Positions 33,705 through 42,239 of a DNA stretch of 53,145 nt are shown one piece after another. This DNA comes from CALZJC01 sp041574955 (GTDB taxonomy: Bacteria; Acidobacteriota; Thermoanaerobaculia; Multivoradales; JAHEKO01): assembly GCA_041574955.1 (NCBI GenBank), contig JBFGNS010000009.1:1-53145 (forward strand). Direction: 5' to 3'. The translations under genes and the position numbers were made by a program. A model generated the notes under the pieces. That model had not been told where the DNA came from. It did no database searches and saw only the letters and a program-made list of their open reading frames with translations. The number at the start of each line of letters is the position of its first letter. Within the stretch, counting starts at the first letter, position 1.

Positions 33705-35063
33705 TCAGAACGGCGGCGGCCCCGCCGGCGGCTCGTGCCGGGCCATGTTCTTGAAGCTGGTGACGTCGCCCAGGAAGACCAGCCGGATGGTACCGGTCTC
33801 ACCGTTGCGGTGCTTGGCGAGGATCAGCTCCGCGACCCCCTTGTCCTCGGTGTCGGGATGGTAGATCTCGTCGCGGTAGACGAAGGCCACCAGGTCGGCG
33901 TCCTGCTCGATCGCGCCCGACTCACGCAGATCGGCGAGCTGCGGCCGGCGGTCGCTGCCCCGCCGCTCCGGCTGGCGCGACAGCTGGGACAGGGCCACCA
34001 CCGGGATGTTCAGCTCCTTGGACAGCTGCTTGAGACCGCGCGTGATGGCGGCGATCTCGAGGTTGCGGTTCTCGAAGTTGGCACCGCTCTGCATCAGCTG
34101 CAGGTAGTCGAGGATCACCAGATCGAGCTGCGCCTCGGCGCGCAGCCGGCGCGCTTTCGAGGCCACCTCGAGCAGCGTCGGGTTGGCCGAGTCGTCGATG
34201 TAGAGCGGCGCTGCGCCGATCTCCTTGGCGGTCCGGATGACCCGGTTCCACTGCTTCTGGGAGAGGTGGCCGGAGCGCAGGGCGGTACCGGAGACGTCGG
34301 CCTTGGACGACAGGATGCGCAGCGCAAGCTCCTGCTGGCTCATCTCGAGCGAGAAGATGCCCACCGTGCGCCCCTTCTCGAGCGCCACGTGCTGAGCGAT
34401 GTTGAGCGCCAGCGAGGTCTTGCCCATGCCGGGCCGGCCGGCGATCACGATCAGGTTGGCCGGGCACAGGCCGCGGGTCATGTCGTCGAGGTCGTCGAAG
34501 CCGGTGGGCAGGCCGATAAGCCCGTCGGCCGGCCGCTCCTCGAGGTCCGCCATGGTGTCCTGGATCACCCGTCCGAGGCGCACGAAGCCGCGCTGGATCG
34601 CCTCCTCGCCGAGCCCCAGGATCGCCTGCTCGGCGCGCCCCAGCGCCTCCTGCGCGACCAGCCCGCCGTCGAGGCAGTCGCGGGTGATCGAGCCGCAGGC
34701 CTCGATCAGACGGCGGCGTACCGAGCGCTCCTTGACGATCTCGACGTAGGCGTCGAACCGCCCGAGGTCCGGCAGGAAGACGTCGAGGCTGGCCAGGTAG
34801 GCCACGCCCCCCACGGCCTCGAGCTGGTCGCGCTGCTCGAGCTGGGCCTGCAGGGTGCGCAGGTCGACGTCGACCGCCTCGGTCTGCAGGTCGAGCATCG
34901 CCTGGTAGACGACGCGGTGGCGCTCGGAGTAGAAGTCCTCGGGCTTCAACCGCCCCGAGACGTTCGGGATCAGCCGCGGGTCGAGCAGCACTCCGGCGAG
35001 CACCGCGCGCTCCGACTCCTCGCTGTGCGGAACGCTCTTCGGAGGCTTGAGAGTCTCGATCAT
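33705..35063 (-). CDS. dnaB: Replicative DNA helicase DnaB
   Basis: 452 residues, the usual length. N-terminal DnaB domain (VPHSEESERAVLAGVLLDP, ERHRVVYQAMLDL), then the RecA-like helicase core: Walker A IAGRPGMGKTSLALNIA, FSLEMSQQELALRIL, Walker B LDLVILDYLQLM, arginine-rich loop RGLKQLSKELNIPVVALSQLSR, and DLRESGAIEQDADLVAFVYRDE. It unwinds DNA at the fork. No intein is visible. Ends with a Pro-rich tail. Confidence 0.97.
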   Translation of the reverse strand: MIETLKPPKSVPHSEESERAVLAGVLLDPRLIPNVSGRLKPEDFYSERHRVVYQAMLDLQTEAVDVDLRTLQAQLEQRDQLEAVGGVAYLASLDVFLPDLGRFDAYVEIVKERSVRRRLIEACGSITRDCLDGGLVAQEALGRAEQAILGLGEEAIQRGFVRLGRVIQDTMADLEERPADGLIGLPTGFDDLDDMTRGLCPANLIVIAGRPGMGKTSLALNIAQHVALEKGRTVGIFSLEMSQQELALRILSSKADVSGTALRSGHLSQKQWNRVIRTAKEIGAAPLYIDDSANPTLLEVASKARRLRAEAQLDLVILDYLQLMQSGANFENRNLEIAAITRGLKQLSKELNIPVVALSQLSRQPERRGSDRRPQLADLRESGAIEQDADLVAFVYRDEIYHPDTEDKGVAELILAKHRNGETGTIRLVFLGDVTSFKNMARHEPPAGPPPF

Positions 35064-35151
35064 GTCGGCCGCCGGTGGCCGCGCGGCGAGCGGCCATTGT
35101 CGCGCAACCCGGCGGGCCGATCAAGGGCCACCGGCGGCGGCCGACGAGACC

Positions 35152-37206
35152 CTACGGCACCAGCATGTTGCGGATCTGCCGGCCCCGCCCGTCGTACAGG
35201 AAGATCCGCATCGCGCGGTCGCTCTCGGAGTGGGTCAGCACCGCCATGTCGGCCGCCCCGGTGCCGCCGATGTTGGGCAGCCTGGCGATCGCCACCGGGG
35301 TGTTCTTGATCGCCAGCGAGGGCGCGAAGAAGTAGCTCAGCGAGCCGCCGTCGAGGATCTCGGCGCGCGGTCTGAGGTCGTCCGGGCGGCGGTTCCACAC
35401 CACCAGCTCGTCGGCCGGCGTGCCGCCGAAGTTGGGTAGCACCTCGAGCCCCACCGGCATGAACTCGCCCGGCAGCTGGCCGACGGTCAGCAGCTCGCCG
35501 GTGCCGCTGTCGTAGACCTTGATCTCGGGCGTCCCTTCGTCTCCGACCAGGCTGAGCACCGCCACCTCGCCCGCCGGTCCGCCGCCGAAGTTGGACATCG
35601 CGCCGATGAACTGGTGGGCCTCGGTCTCGGGCAGCGCGATCTCGCCGATCAGCGCGCCCGAGCGGCCGTCGCGCGTCCGGATGAAGGCGTTGTCGAGCAG
35701 CAGCGACCGCATCGCCACCGCGATCTCTGGCGCCGGACCGCCACCCGAGTTGTCGACGAAGGCGAAGTCGATCGGGCGCTGGTGGTCCGGGAACGCCAGG
35801 GTGCGCAGGTAGGCGCCCGACTGTGCGTCCCTCACCCACACCCGGATCCCGGTACCCGGTCGCGTCGCCAGCACGGCCAGCTCGCCGGCGGCGGTGCCGC
35901 CGTAGTCGGGTACCGCCTTGAAGCCCATCGGGAAAGCGCTCGGGAAGGTGAGCGTGCGCAGCTGGTCGCCGGTGGTCGAGTCGAACAGGTAGGCCTGCAC
36001 CTGGTTGCCCTGAAGCCGCCAGGTCAGCACGGCGATCTCGCCGCCGGGACCGCCGTCGAAGTGCGGCACCGTCGCCAGCCCCACCGCCGAGCGGTTGCTC
36101 GGCAGCATGATGGTGTTGAGCAGCTGGCGGTTGAACGAGTCGAGGATCACCACCTTGTGCCCGGGCGGCGAGTCGCTCACCGCCAGCACCGCGATCTCGA
36201 TCGAGCCGTTGCCGTTGATGTCGTCGAGCCAGGCGATGCCGCCCCGGTTGATCGGCCAGCCGATGTCCTGCAGCAGCGCCTGGGTCATGAAGTCGGTGCT
36301 CGACGGCCGGGCGAACGGCTCCATGTACTCGTCGACGTTGAGGTTCAGGCTGGTGTCCCAGTGCGCCACCGAGGAGCCGGCGTCGAACTCGTCCGGCGAG
36401 TACAGCCGCGGGTGCTCGCTTCCCGAGCGCCGGCCGTCGAGCAGCCGGATGGCGTGCAGGGCCGCGTTGGGGCCCACCCAGTCCAGGTCGCCGGTGGACG
36501 CCTCGACTCGTTCGTTGTTGCTCATCCGGTCGAAGGTGCGGCCGGTGGCGTGATCCTCGACGAACAGGCTGTAGACGTCGGCGAAGCCGAGGAACAGCTC
36601 GCCGGTGTTCGAGTCGATGAAGGTGGTGAAGTTCATGCCGTGCACCACCTCGTGCAGCAGAACCTTGAACAGCAGGAAGCCGTTGGTCGAGTGAGTCCCG
36701 ATCCGGTGGTCCCACTCGCGGGTCGCCAGGCAGCCGGTGGTGCCGACGTCCTTGTTCACGGTCACGCCGATGGCCGTGCGGCCCTCGACCAGCGATTCGC
36801 CCGCGATCGCCTCGGCCAGGGCGCTGGCGTACCATACGCCGCGCCGGTGGGCGCCGTCGAAGTCGCGCACTACGCGGCGCGGACCGGCGCTCGCCAGGGT
36901 GCCGCTCAGCGGGCCGCAGTTCAACGAGTCGAACGCCACCTCCACGACGATCTCCTCGGAGCTCGAGATCAGCCGGCCCAGGTGCCAGAACACCGCCTCG
37001 AGCACGTTCTTGCGCTGCGCTCCGACCGTCCGCCCCGGGTTGCCGGTGACCGGCGTCACCGGGCTGGTGTCGTTCAGGCCCTCTCCGGGATCGTCGACGT
37101 TGACCAGCTTGAACCGCGCCGCCTCGGACGCCGCCGGCAGGGCGCACAGGCCGAGGGTCAGCAGCAGCGCGATGACGCCCGCGCCGGGTCTCGCCGCCCT
37201 ACTCAT
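35152..37206 (-). CDS. Secreted HExxH metalloprotease-like protein with C-terminal beta-propeller repeats
   Basis: 684 residues. Signal peptide from ATG 37206 (GVIALLLTLGLCALPAASEA). The N-terminal half has LLHEVVHGMNF (HExxH, His185-Glu186, His189), then LGFADVYSLFVEDHATGRTF, SSVAHWD and YMEPFARPSSTDFMTQALLQDIGW, the set of motifs seen in secreted PA-associated/leishmanolysin-like zinc peptidases. The C-terminal half is about seven repeats of 45-50 residues of the pattern GGxPAxEIAVLxxxxGxGxxVxVxD, like VCBS/FG-GAP propellers. Its start overlaps the stop of the small upstream gene by 8 nt, so the pair is translationally coupled. Confidence 0.8.
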   Translation of the reverse strand: MSRAARPGAGVIALLLTLGLCALPAASEAARFKLVNVDDPGEGLNDTSPVTPVTGNPGRTVGAQRKNVLEAVFWHLGRLISSSEEIVVEVAFDSLNCGPLSGTLASAGPRRVVRDFDGAHRRGVWYASALAEAIAGESLVEGRTAIGVTVNKDVGTTGCLATREWDHRIGTHSTNGFLLFKVLLHEVVHGMNFTTFIDSNTGELFLGFADVYSLFVEDHATGRTFDRMSNNERVEASTGDLDWVGPNAALHAIRLLDGRRSGSEHPRLYSPDEFDAGSSVAHWDTSLNLNVDEYMEPFARPSSTDFMTQALLQDIGWPINRGGIAWLDDINGNGSIEIAVLAVSDSPPGHKVVILDSFNRQLLNTIMLPSNRSAVGLATVPHFDGGPGGEIAVLTWRLQGNQVQAYLFDSTTGDQLRTLTFPSAFPMGFKAVPDYGGTAAGELAVLATRPGTGIRVWVRDAQSGAYLRTLAFPDHQRPIDFAFVDNSGGGPAPEIAVAMRSLLLDNAFIRTRDGRSGALIGEIALPETEAHQFIGAMSNFGGGPAGEVAVLSLVGDEGTPEIKVYDSGTGELLTVGQLPGEFMPVGLEVLPNFGGTPADELVVWNRRPDDLRPRAEILDGGSLSYFFAPSLAIKNTPVAIARLPNIGGTGAADMAVLTHSESDRAMRIFLYDGRGRQIRNMLVP

Positions 37207-37621
37207 CGCCGGCCTCCGGGACGCACTCCATCGAGACCTCACCGGTCTCGGGGTCGATCGTCGCCACCAGCGCTGTGCGGAAGCGGCCTTTGAGATCGAC
37301 CTGCCACCCGCCCCCTGGCAGCGGCTCCTGGACCAGGTCCTTGGCGTAGGTGTTGAGCCAGTGGTCGACGTCCTGAACTCCCCCCGGCAGCTCGGCGTCG
37401 AGCGCCTCGCGGCTGGGCCGGCCGACCAGCTCGCCGGTCCGCGGGTCGAGGAAAGCCCGCACACCCGACTCGCCGGCGGCCGGCTCGGCGACGACCTCTT
37501 CGGCGGACGGCGCGCCCTCGGGCGGGTCCGCCGCCGGCGCTCCGACCGCGAGCAGACCGCAGCTCGCGACGGCCGCGAGCCACACGGCGACGTTTGCGGA
37601 TCGTCGTCTGGGTGGCTTCAT
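37199..37621 (-). CDS. Small secreted protein coupled to the metalloprotease gene
   Basis: 140 residues from ATG 37621 (GGGAGA upstream); a longer in-frame start would put a hydrophilic stretch before the signal. Signal peptide then an acidic Ala/Glu-rich segment, and two copies of a DPxTGE motif: AFLDPRTGELVGRPSREAL and ATIDPETGEVSMECVPE. I do not know this family. The 8-nt overlap with the metalloprotease gene (ATGAGTAG) suggests they act as a pair, for example as a pro-region or inhibitor; that is inference. Confidence 0.72.
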   Translation of the reverse strand: MKPPRRRSANVAVWLAAVASCGLLAVGAPAADPPEGAPSAEEVVAEPAAGESGVRAFLDPRTGELVGRPSREALDAELPGGVQDVDHWLNTYAKDLVQEPLPGGGWQVDLKGRFRTALVATIDPETGEVSMECVPEAGDE

Positions 37622-37997
37622 CTGGCTGTCTCCCAAGGGTTTGAGCAGTCCGGACCGCTCCTCTATCGGAACCGTAGCCGTCGCGCCCCGAGCCGTCAAG
37701 GGAACGGGTCACACGGGTGCAGAGCCGGCCTGATCGTCCTGCAAGCGAGATCGCTGCCAGCCCCGCCGGCGGCGGCACCGCTACCGGTTTCCAGCCGTCA
37801 CGCGATCGGGTAGCCTCACCTCCGGACCGATCGAGAGGAGGCCCGATTCCCCGACCCAGCCAGGCAGTGGCGCTCCCGCCGTACGCTCGGCGCGGCCGCC
37901 CTGCCGGTCCCCGCCGAGCGGCCCGCGCGGGGCGCCGGCCACCTCCACCTGCCGTCACCGGTGACTGCCGAGCGGGCACCGGCCGCGCCGGTAGCCG
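37622..37997. other. Divergent spacer with candidate promoters
   Basis: 376 bp. A TAGCCT hexamer at 37811-37816 (plus) and a GATAGAGG-like element on the minus strand near 37660 may serve the flanking genes. A 101-codon open frame across it is Arg/Pro/Ala-rich with no homology I recognise, so I call no gene. Confidence 0.5.
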
Positions 37998-38921
37998 GTG
38001 TGCTCTGAGACGGCCGGGTTGACCCCCACCGCCGGCGCCCGAGGCAGGCTGCGCGCCTACCGCGGCGCGGTGGCGGTGGTGACCGGCGGCGCCTCGGGCA
38101 TCGGCGCCGCGCTGGCGGGTGAGCTGGTGCGGCGCGGGGCCGAGGTGGTGGTGGCCGACCGCGACGCGGCCGCGGCGGAGGGCGTGGCCGAAGCGCTCGG
38201 GGCGGCCGGCGGGCGCTCCCGGGCCGTCGCGCTCGACGTGCGGGACGCCGAGGCGTTTGCCAGGGTGGTCCGTGCCGCCGCCGGGCGCGGCCGGCTCGAC
38301 TACCTGTTCAACAACGCCGGCATCGCGATCGGCGGCGAGGCGCGCCTGCACCGGCGCGAGCACTGGCAACGGGTGCTGGACGTCAACCTCGGCGGCGTGG
38401 TCAACGGCGTCCAGGCCGCCTACCCGGTGATGCGCGGGCAGGGGTTCGGCCACATCGTCAACACCGCCTCGATGGCCGGCCTGATCCCGTCACCCGGTGG
38501 CGTCTCGTACGCCGCCTCCAAGCACGCCGTGGTCGGACTCTCCACCTCGCTGCGGCTCGAGGCCCGCGCCCACGGCGTCCGGGTCACCGCCCTGTGCCCC
38601 GGCGCCGTGCGTACGCCGATCCTGCACGGCGGCCGGCACGGGGGCATGCTGCAGACGGTCCCCGCCGCCAGTCTCGAGCGGCTGTGGCAGCGGCTGCGGC
38701 CGCTGCCGCCCGACCGGCTGGCGTCGCGGGTGCTCGACGCCCTGCCGCGCGACCCGGCGGTCCTGATCGTGCCCGGCTGGTGGCGAGCGATCTGGTGGCT
38801 CAACCGGCTGTCGCCGGCGCTGGGCCGGGCGCTCGCACTGTCCTGGTACCGGGCCGCCCTGCGTGAGGTGGCGGGCGACGAGCCGCCGGCGGCCGAATCC
38901 GGCAGCCGCTCCGCCGACTGA
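37998..38921 (+). CDS. Short-chain dehydrogenase/reductase
   Basis: About 307 residues. Classical SDR: cofactor motif VVTGGASGIGAAL, VVADRDA, LDVRD, NNAG (LFNNAGIAIGG), catalytic Ser of NTASMAG and YAASK (Tyr/Lys), then CPGAVRTP. NAD(P)-dependent alcohol/ketone oxidoreductase, cytosolic or membrane-associated through the C-terminal WWRAIWWLNRLSP helix. The start is uncertain: GTG 37998 or TTG 38019; neither has a good ribosome binding site. Substrate unknown. Confidence 0.9.
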   Translation: MCSETAGLTPTAGARGRLRAYRGAVAVVTGGASGIGAALAGELVRRGAEVVVADRDAAAAEGVAEALGAAGGRSRAVALDVRDAEAFARVVRAAAGRGRLDYLFNNAGIAIGGEARLHRREHWQRVLDVNLGGVVNGVQAAYPVMRGQGFGHIVNTASMAGLIPSPGGVSYAASKHAVVGLSTSLRLEARAHGVRVTALCPGAVRTPILHGGRHGGMLQTVPAASLERLWQRLRPLPPDRLASRVLDALPRDPAVLIVPGWWRAIWWLNRLSPALGRALALSWYRAALREVAGDEPPAAESGSRSAD

Positions 38922-38962
38922 GCGCGGCAGGCCTCGATGCCGGGCCGCGGGTATGTCGCCCA

Positions 38963-38968
38963 TAGAAT
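38963..38968 (+). promoter_or_regulatory. -10-like element TAGAAT
   Basis: TAGAAT ends 9 nt before ATG 38978; leaderless arrangement. Confidence 0.45.
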
Positions 38969-38977
38969 CGGCGGCCG

Positions 38978-40033
38978 ATGACCGACCGCGACGCCTCCCG
39001 GCCGCTCCGCCGCCGCCTGCTCGGCTGGTACCTGCGACACCGGCGGGTCTTCTGGCTCCTCCACTCGCTGTGGGCGCTGGCCACCGGCGTTCTGGTGCTG
39101 GTGCTGGCTCACGAGCGGTGGGGGCTGGCGCAGTGGGTGGTGGTGTTTCTCGGCGTCACCTGGTTCTCTACCCTGTTCTTCACCCGCCTGGCGGCCTTGC
39201 TGCCCGACTCGCCCAAGGCGCGGCTCGGCAAGGAGTTCGTCTCCTACCTGACCCGCGTCATGTACCAGGAGACGCTCTTCTTCCTGCTGCCGTTCTACTA
39301 CTCCTCGGCGACGGTGCCTTCGGTCAACCTGCTGTTCGTGGCGCTGCTGGCCCTGCTCGCGGTGCTGGCGTGCCTCGACCTGGTGTTCGACGATCTGCTG
39401 CGACGCCACCCGTGGTTCGGGCTGCTGTTCTTCGCGCTGGTGGCGTTTGCCTCGCTCAACTTCCTGCTCCCGCTGCTGCTCCGGATGCGGCTCGAGCTGG
39501 CGCTGCCGGTGGCCGCGGCCTGCGGCCTGGGCGCCGCCCTGCCTCTGGTCTACCAGCGGGGCGCCTGGCGCCGCCCGGCGGCCCGCTGGCAGCTCGCGGC
39601 GGCGCTCCTCGCCGTGGTGGTCCTCGCCGGCCCCGCGCGCGCCGTGGTGCCGCCCGTGCCGCTGCGGGTCACCAGCCTGGAGTGGGCTACCCGGGTGGAC
39701 CCCGAATCGGTGGAACCGGCCACCACGCTCCATGAGCGGATTCGAGTCGACCAGCTCGACGCCGGCCAGCTTGCGATGGTCGCCGAGGTCTTCGCACCCA
39801 AGCGGCTACCGGCCAGCGTGGTCCTGGTCTGGTATCGCGACGGACGCGAGCTGCGCCGTTCACGCGAGCTCGAGATCACGCCGCACCGGCTCGGCTTCGC
39901 GGTATGGGACGCCTACCGGCCGCCTGCACCACCGCTGCCGCCGGGCCGCTACGCCGTCGAGGTCGAGACCGCGGCCGGCCGGCTGCTCGGCCGCAGCTCG
40001 CTGGATCTCCTGCCCGCGACCACCGATCCGTAG
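38978..40033 (+). CDS. DUF5924/DUF2914-like multi-pass membrane protein
   Basis: 351 residues. About six hydrophobic segments (35-215) with FFTRLAALLPDSPKARLGKEFVSYLTRVMYQETLFFLLPFYYSS, then a soluble C-terminal domain (about 230-345) that reads like DUF2914 (ASVVLVWYRDGRELRRSRELEI, GRYAVEVETAAGRLLGR). I recall this pairing as DUF5924 plus DUF2914, but no function is known. The start at 38978 is supported by the nearby -10. Confidence 0.72.
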   Translation: MTDRDASRPLRRRLLGWYLRHRRVFWLLHSLWALATGVLVLVLAHERWGLAQWVVVFLGVTWFSTLFFTRLAALLPDSPKARLGKEFVSYLTRVMYQETLFFLLPFYYSSATVPSVNLLFVALLALLAVLACLDLVFDDLLRRHPWFGLLFFALVAFASLNFLLPLLLRMRLELALPVAAACGLGAALPLVYQRGAWRRPAARWQLAAALLAVVVLAGPARAVVPPVPLRVTSLEWATRVDPESVEPATTLHERIRVDQLDAGQLAMVAEVFAPKRLPASVVLVWYRDGRELRRSRELEITPHRLGFAVWDAYRPPAPPLPPGRYAVEVETAAGRLLGRSSLDLLPATTDP

Positions 40034-40063
40034 CGCGGCGCTGCCAGCGGCCACCACCTCCGC

Positions 40064-40069
40064 TAGACT
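40064..40069 (+). promoter_or_regulatory. -10-like element TAGACT
   Basis: CGCTAGACT upstream of the OmpA-like gene; 79 nt before its ATG at 40149. One of the repeated TAGACT sites. Confidence 0.45.
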
Positions 40070-40148
40070 GGGCGGCAGACTCCGGACGGAAAACGGGAAG
40101 GACCGGCGCGCCGGATGCGCGGCGCGGTCTCGCAACGCGGGAGGTGTC

Positions 40149-41051
40149 ATGAGCTCCACCACGGATCAAGCGGACCAGAATCCGCCGGCGCGCTGGATGC
40201 GCCGCCGGCTGGTCACCGTCCTGCTGATGCTCGTCCTGGCGGTCATCGCCGGTTACCTGCTGGGGCGCTATCTGGCCGGCAGGTTCCGGGTCGATCTGGC
40301 CTGGGCGGTGACGGCGGTCGGGGCGGCGTTCCTGCTTGCCGCCATCGAGCAGGGTCTGGGCGCGTTGCAGGCGGTCTGGCGCTACCTGAGAAACCCGGTC
40401 GCCGAACCCGGCGGCCTCAACAAGGTGGTGACCTACGTGCTGGGCTTCGCCGCCGTGGCTTCGTTCGCGGCGTTCAGTGCGTTCCGGCCAGCAACCGAGC
40501 CCGAGCCGGCCGTGCCGGTGCAGAACGTGCTCTTCTTGCAGCCCGGCGGCAAACCGCGCTTCGTGGTGCCGTTCCTCAGCGAGGCTCGGCGCTGCACGGT
40601 CGACGGCAGCTGCGAAGACGGGCTCGAGATCGAGCCGGCCAGCCGCGACTTCCTCATTCGCCTGGCGGTGGGTCTGGCGAGCTGCGCGTCGCGCTCCGGC
40701 GAGGTACTGGTCGAGGTGCGCGGCTACGCCAGCTCCTCGCGGTTCGCGGGCAGCACGCAATCGGACGCCTGGAACCTGACCACCGCCAACTTGCGAGCCG
40801 GCCGCGTCAGGCGGCTGCTCGAAGGCGCGGCAGTCAGCGACCCACAGGGCGAGCGGGTGCGAATCGTCGAGCGGCCGTGGAGCGAGTTCGAGGACATGCG
40901 GCGCGCCGCCGCCTTCCACGACCTCGACGACGCCGGCGAGCGGTATCTCGAGGAGCGCGGCCTGCTCAACCGGCGGGCGGAGATCCTGCTGCGCGACCTC
41001 GGCGCCTGCGAGTCGGGCTACGCCTTCGAGCGGCCCCCTCCAGCCGGCTGA
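40149..41051 (+). CDS. Membrane protein with OmpA-like C-terminal domain
   Basis: 300 residues, ATG preceded by GGGAGG. Three hydrophobic helices (about 21-120: LVTVLLMLVLAVIAGYLL, WAVTAVGAAFLLAAIEQGLGAL, VVTYVLGFAAVASFAAFSAF), then a soluble periplasmic OmpA/MotB-type domain (VLVEVRGYASSSR, WNLTTANLRAGRVRRLLEG, NRRAEILLRDL). OmpA-like domains bind peptidoglycan. The arrangement with three N-terminal inner-membrane helices suggests an inner-membrane anchor to the wall. It converges on the duplicated-hairpin protein at 41072 across 20 bp. Confidence 0.75.
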   Translation: MSSTTDQADQNPPARWMRRRLVTVLLMLVLAVIAGYLLGRYLAGRFRVDLAWAVTAVGAAFLLAAIEQGLGALQAVWRYLRNPVAEPGGLNKVVTYVLGFAAVASFAAFSAFRPATEPEPAVPVQNVLFLQPGGKPRFVVPFLSEARRCTVDGSCEDGLEIEPASRDFLIRLAVGLASCASRSGEVLVEVRGYASSSRFAGSTQSDAWNLTTANLRAGRVRRLLEGAAVSDPQGERVRIVERPWSEFEDMRRAAAFHDLDDAGERYLEERGLLNRRAEILLRDLGACESGYAFERPPPAG

Positions 41052-41071
41052 ACGGCGGGTCTGCCGGACCG

Positions 41072-42169
41072 CTACGAGCCGGCCGCCGCGCGCTGCTCCG
41101 GGATCTTCATGCCGAGATAGGTGCCGTTGCTGATCCCCATCAGACCCAGCAGGGTGGCGTCGAACTCCGGCATGGCCAGGTTCTTGAACACCCGCAGGAT
41201 GAAGATGATGCCGAGCGCAGCGGTCCACACCACCATCTGGAACCGGTGGAAGCCGACCCCGGTCTCGTCCGCCAGGATGTCGTACCAGAAGTCGGGTTTG
41301 CGCGGCCTCGCCATGGCCGCGGCGCCCTGCCCGCCCTCGACCAGCTTGGCGCCGACCACGGTGCCGGCCGAGATGCCCATCAGCCCGAGGGCCGACGGCG
41401 GGATGGTCACCGTCTCGCCGACCAGCAGCGACAGAAACAGGAAGCTGCCGACGATGATCAGGAACCACCAGGCGGTCTGGGTGCGGGCCAGACTGAAGGT
41501 GCGCAGCGGCTCGCCGCTGCCGCCGCGATCACGCAGCATCTGCGAGTTGCGCGCCAGATAGAAGAACCCGATCAGCACCAGCACCAGGCCGCCGATCGCG
41601 TACCAGGCGAAACGCTTGTTGTACAGCTTCAGCCGCTGGCCCCTGGCCTCGGTTGGCAGGATCTCGTCGCCGTCGGCGATCGAGACGTCGACAGAGGCGG
41701 TGACCCACCGCCGCGAATCGAGCAAGGTCGACCAGGGCCCCTCCGCCGCCTGCGGGATGCGCTCCAGATTGAAGGTCACCGTGCCGCTCGCCGGATCGCA
41801 GCCAAACGGGCGAGGCGCGGTGAAGATGTTGCGGCTGAGTGCCAGCCGGAGCTCGCCGCACCGCTCGTTGTCGGCCCCCGTGACGCTCGCCAGGTTGCTC
41901 ACCTTGAGCGACAGCAGGTCGCCGAGGCCGAACTCGCGCGGCGAGGCCGGCTGCCCGGCGACCGAAGGTTTCGGCGCCTCCCCGGGGTCCTTGCCGGCGT
42001 CCCCGGCCCAGCAGTACTCCACGCGCGCCGGGCCGGACGACCTGTCGACCACCAGAGTCACTGAGCTCTCGGCGGCGGCGACTGGCTGGCCGAGCAGCAC
42101 CAGGACGGCTGCCGCCAGCAGGTGGCGGCGCCGGCCGGCGGGCACGGAGCTACGGGTCCGGTCGAGCAT
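41072..42169 (-). CDS. Membrane protein with duplicated RxQ...GLMGIS hairpin
   Basis: 365 residues. Signal peptide, a periplasmic beta domain with paired Cys (about 30-175), one helix (about 190-210), then two copies of a two-helix unit: ARTQTAWWFLIIVGSFLFL...ALGLMGISAGTVVGAK, and HRFQMVVWTAALGIIFIL...LLGLMGISNGTYLGMK. The shared pattern is R-x-Q, a helix, then GLMGIS-x-GT-x-x-G-x-K. I have no function for this family. Ribosome binding site GGAGG; a TGCTAGACT promoter lies 39 nt before the start. Confidence 0.72.
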   Translation of the reverse strand: MLDRTRSSVPAGRRRHLLAAAVLVLLGQPVAAAESSVTLVVDRSSGPARVEYCWAGDAGKDPGEAPKPSVAGQPASPREFGLGDLLSLKVSNLASVTGADNERCGELRLALSRNIFTAPRPFGCDPASGTVTFNLERIPQAAEGPWSTLLDSRRWVTASVDVSIADGDEILPTEARGQRLKLYNKRFAWYAIGGLVLVLIGFFYLARNSQMLRDRGGSGEPLRTFSLARTQTAWWFLIIVGSFLFLSLLVGETVTIPPSALGLMGISAGTVVGAKLVEGGQGAAAMARPRKPDFWYDILADETGVGFHRFQMVVWTAALGIIFILRVFKNLAMPEFDATLLGLMGISNGTYLGMKIPEQRAAAGS

Positions 42170-42207
42170 GGGGGCCTCCTACCTTCGTTGTTCGGAAGAG
42201 CGAGCCC

Positions 42208-42216
42208 AGTCTAGCA
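42208..42216 (-). promoter_or_regulatory. Extended -10 TGCTAGACT
   Basis: TGCTAGACT on the minus strand, 38 nt before ATG 42169, which has its own GGAGG site; a leadered transcript. Confidence 0.55.
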
Positions 42217-42239
42217 GGCGGGTGCAGCAGGCGGCGTCG

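Noticed and set aside
37717..38022. 101-codon plus-strand frame before the SDR gene
   Set aside because: Arg/Pro/Ala low-complexity; no homology, weak start context.
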